From: Hyphomicrobiales bacterium
GTDB taxonomy: Bacteria > Pseudomonadota > Alphaproteobacteria > Rhizobiales > Rhizobiaceae
Assembly: GCA_900468805.1 (NCBI GenBank)
Contig: UEIF01000056.1
Location: 50,883 to 114,882 of the forward strand
Direction: 5' to 3'
Length of the DNA: 64,000 nt
Positions 63,025-64,000 of this stretch are shown piece after piece (the stretch's first letter is position 1; each line of letters starts with the position of its first letter). The notes beneath the pieces were generated by a model. It was not told where the DNA came from. It worked only from the letters and a program-made list of their open reading frames with translations, and made no database searches. The translations under genes and the position numbers were made by a program.

Positions 63025-63618
63025 ATGGGAGACCGCGTCATGAAGTCGCTTGCTGCACCAACCATATGTCTGGCAGTGGCCGGGACCGTTCTGGTTGGCG
63101 GTCTTGGATTTGCGTCCTATGGGTTCCGCAAAGCGGAGTCACATCATTTCGCCAACCTCGATGCACCGCTCTGGACGACGACACCAACCCGCGTTGATCC
63201 CAAAACGCAAGACTACAAGCGCCTTCCACCTCTTCAGGCTGCGGCCAACGCTTCGTCTTCCACGCCTGGCGGTTTGGTTGGCATATCGGCCATTGCACCA
63301 CCCGAAGCGGTCGTGACGAGGGAGATTGAGCAGCCGAAGCAGGAGTGGATGGCTGACAGCCGTCATCTCAGCCTGTGCCAACAACGCTACCGGTCCTACA
63401 ATGTGGCTGACAATACGTACCAGCCTTTTGACGGCGGACCCCGCAAGCCGTGCGTGACCGACGAGGGAGCGCTTTCCGTCGGACTGCCGGCGGCGGATAC
63501 AAGCCCCGACCTGCATATGTCATCGTGCGCTGCCCGCTATAATTCCTATCGCGTTTCGGACAATACTTACCAGCCGTTCAGCGGGCCAAGACGTCAGTGC
63601 GTTTCTCCCGTTATTTGA
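63025..63618 (+). CDS. Exported BA14K-repeat protein
   Basis: A 197-residue protein with an N-terminal hydrophobic segment (about 9-32: PTICLAVAGTVLVGGLGFAS) acting as signal peptide or anchor. A Pro/Ala-rich linker leads to two BA14K-like units of about 27 residues near the C-terminus (CQQRYRSYNVADNTYQPF and CAARYNSYRVSDNTYQPF), each closed by a second Cys, so two disulfides are likely. BA14K proteins are cell-surface, lectin-like antigens of Brucella and relatives. Starts at 63025 (GGAG 5 bases upstream) and 63040 (GGGAG 8 bases upstream) are both good. Confidence 0.85.
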   Translation: MGDRVMKSLAAPTICLAVAGTVLVGGLGFASYGFRKAESHHFANLDAPLWTTTPTRVDPKTQDYKRLPPLQAAANASSSTPGGLVGISAIAPPEAVVTREIEQPKQEWMADSRHLSLCQQRYRSYNVADNTYQPFDGGPRKPCVTDEGALSVGLPAADTSPDLHMSSCAARYNSYRVSDNTYQPFSGPRRQCVSPVI

Positions 63619-63806
63619 GCGACGCCACTAATTCTTCCCGATAGAAGCTTCCGTCCTTCGGAGTGCGCATTGCACCAGATCCGGGACCAAAGTCCTAGAG
63701 CGCCTGGTACCTATGTCCGACCGTCTTGCAATTTCGGAACAAGCGGTCAATCTCATGCTTTCCGTTTTCGACAGGCCAGTCTGGACGAGGCACAAGGTAC
63801 AGGACG

Positions 63807-64000
63807 ATGGTGATCTCGAAACGTAATTTCCTGAAGTGCTGCGGTGCGAGTGTTCTTGCCGTTGCGACGTTTGCGCCGCTGAAGGTCGAGATGACGGGTT
63901 CATTTCCCTCGCTCGCCATCCAGGCAGCATTCGCAAAGAACGAAAACAACAATGGCGGGGGGAATGGAAACGGCAACGGAGGGGGGAATGGAAACGGCAA
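63807..64000 (+). CDS. Gly/Asn-rich exported protein, 5' part (runs off right edge)
   Basis: A frame from ATG 63807 (AGGA just upstream) runs open to the window end. It starts MVISKRNFLKCCGASVLAVATFAP, a Tat-like signal with Lys-Arg instead of Arg-Arg, cleaved near AFA. From about codon 48 it becomes a Gly/Asn repeat (NGGGNGNGN units, about 18-24 bases each). Such regions occur in surface or secreted proteins of rhizobia. The rest of the gene and its function lie outside the window. Confidence 0.65.
   Translation, partial: MVISKRNFLKCCGASVLAVATFAPLKVEMTGSFPSLAIQAAFAKNENNNGGGNGNGNGGGNGNG

Overview
The window looks like a piece of a Rhizobium-type alphaproteobacterial replicon. It is GC-rich, has FixJ/StyR-type response regulators, a BA14K-domain exported protein, a DUF2945 protein, many ABC importers for plant-derived solutes, and a plant-responsive type of LuxR solo. 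I saw no rRNA, tRNA, CRISPR array or intact insertion sequence. Whether it is chromosome, chromid or plasmid cannot be told.

1-21 kb is a regulator island. Three FixJ/StyR-type response regulators (959, 6179, 9451), single-domain receivers (1658; 14762; a frameshifted one at 6883), an OmpR-type regulator (12690) and a soluble PAS-PAS histidine kinase (2153) alternate with small stress or detoxification genes: SDR, alpha/beta hydrolases, two NAD(P)-binding paralogues, an AhpD-like protein and a GNAT-like protein. A further receiver gene starts at the extreme left edge. A palindrome AAAC-N4-GTTT recurs in the intergenic regions of this island. It matches the core of the boxes bound by StyR/TodT-type regulators, so I propose a local regulon. 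The island also has a class III nucleotide cyclase near an MscS channel with a cyclic-nucleotide-binding domain, and three coding-like gene fragments without start codons.

19.6-28.4 kb has MgtC, divergent oxyR/katG sharing a long dyad, a GH15 glycosidase, DUF2945 and a diguanylate cyclase. 28.5-31.5 kb (minus) is a glycine-betaine-type ABC operon. 32.0-37.5 kb is a gntR-kduI-kduD operon coupled to a polar-amino-acid-type ABC importer. 37.7-43.9 kb has a one-chain 5-oxoprolinase/hydantoinase, a MarR-like regulator behind a 28-bp palindrome, and an M14-like peptidase. Between the last two lies a scar where an ABC importer seems to have been deleted, leaving only the start of its ATPase and the end of its permease.

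44.1-51.9 kb is a PipR/OryR-type locus: a peptide ABC importer and a proline iminopeptidase (minus), a divergent LuxR solo with Met and Trp at the two positions that mark plant-responsive solos, then a second proline iminopeptidase. 52.0-60.2 kb is an eight-gene minus-strand operon: stand-alone Rieske protein, Rieske-less oxygenase, GST-like protein, purine-deaminase-type amidohydrolase and BMP-type nucleoside ABC importer. The oxygenase/GST pairing resembles NdmC/NdmE of the N7-methylxanthine demethylase, so I propose a methylated-purine salvage pathway.

60.3-64 kb has an acylphosphatase-like protein without its catalytic Arg, a thioredoxin-fold protein, a DUF763 protein, a BA14K-repeat protein and the start of a Gly/Asn-rich exported protein that runs off the right edge. 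All functions are read from sequence features without a database search.
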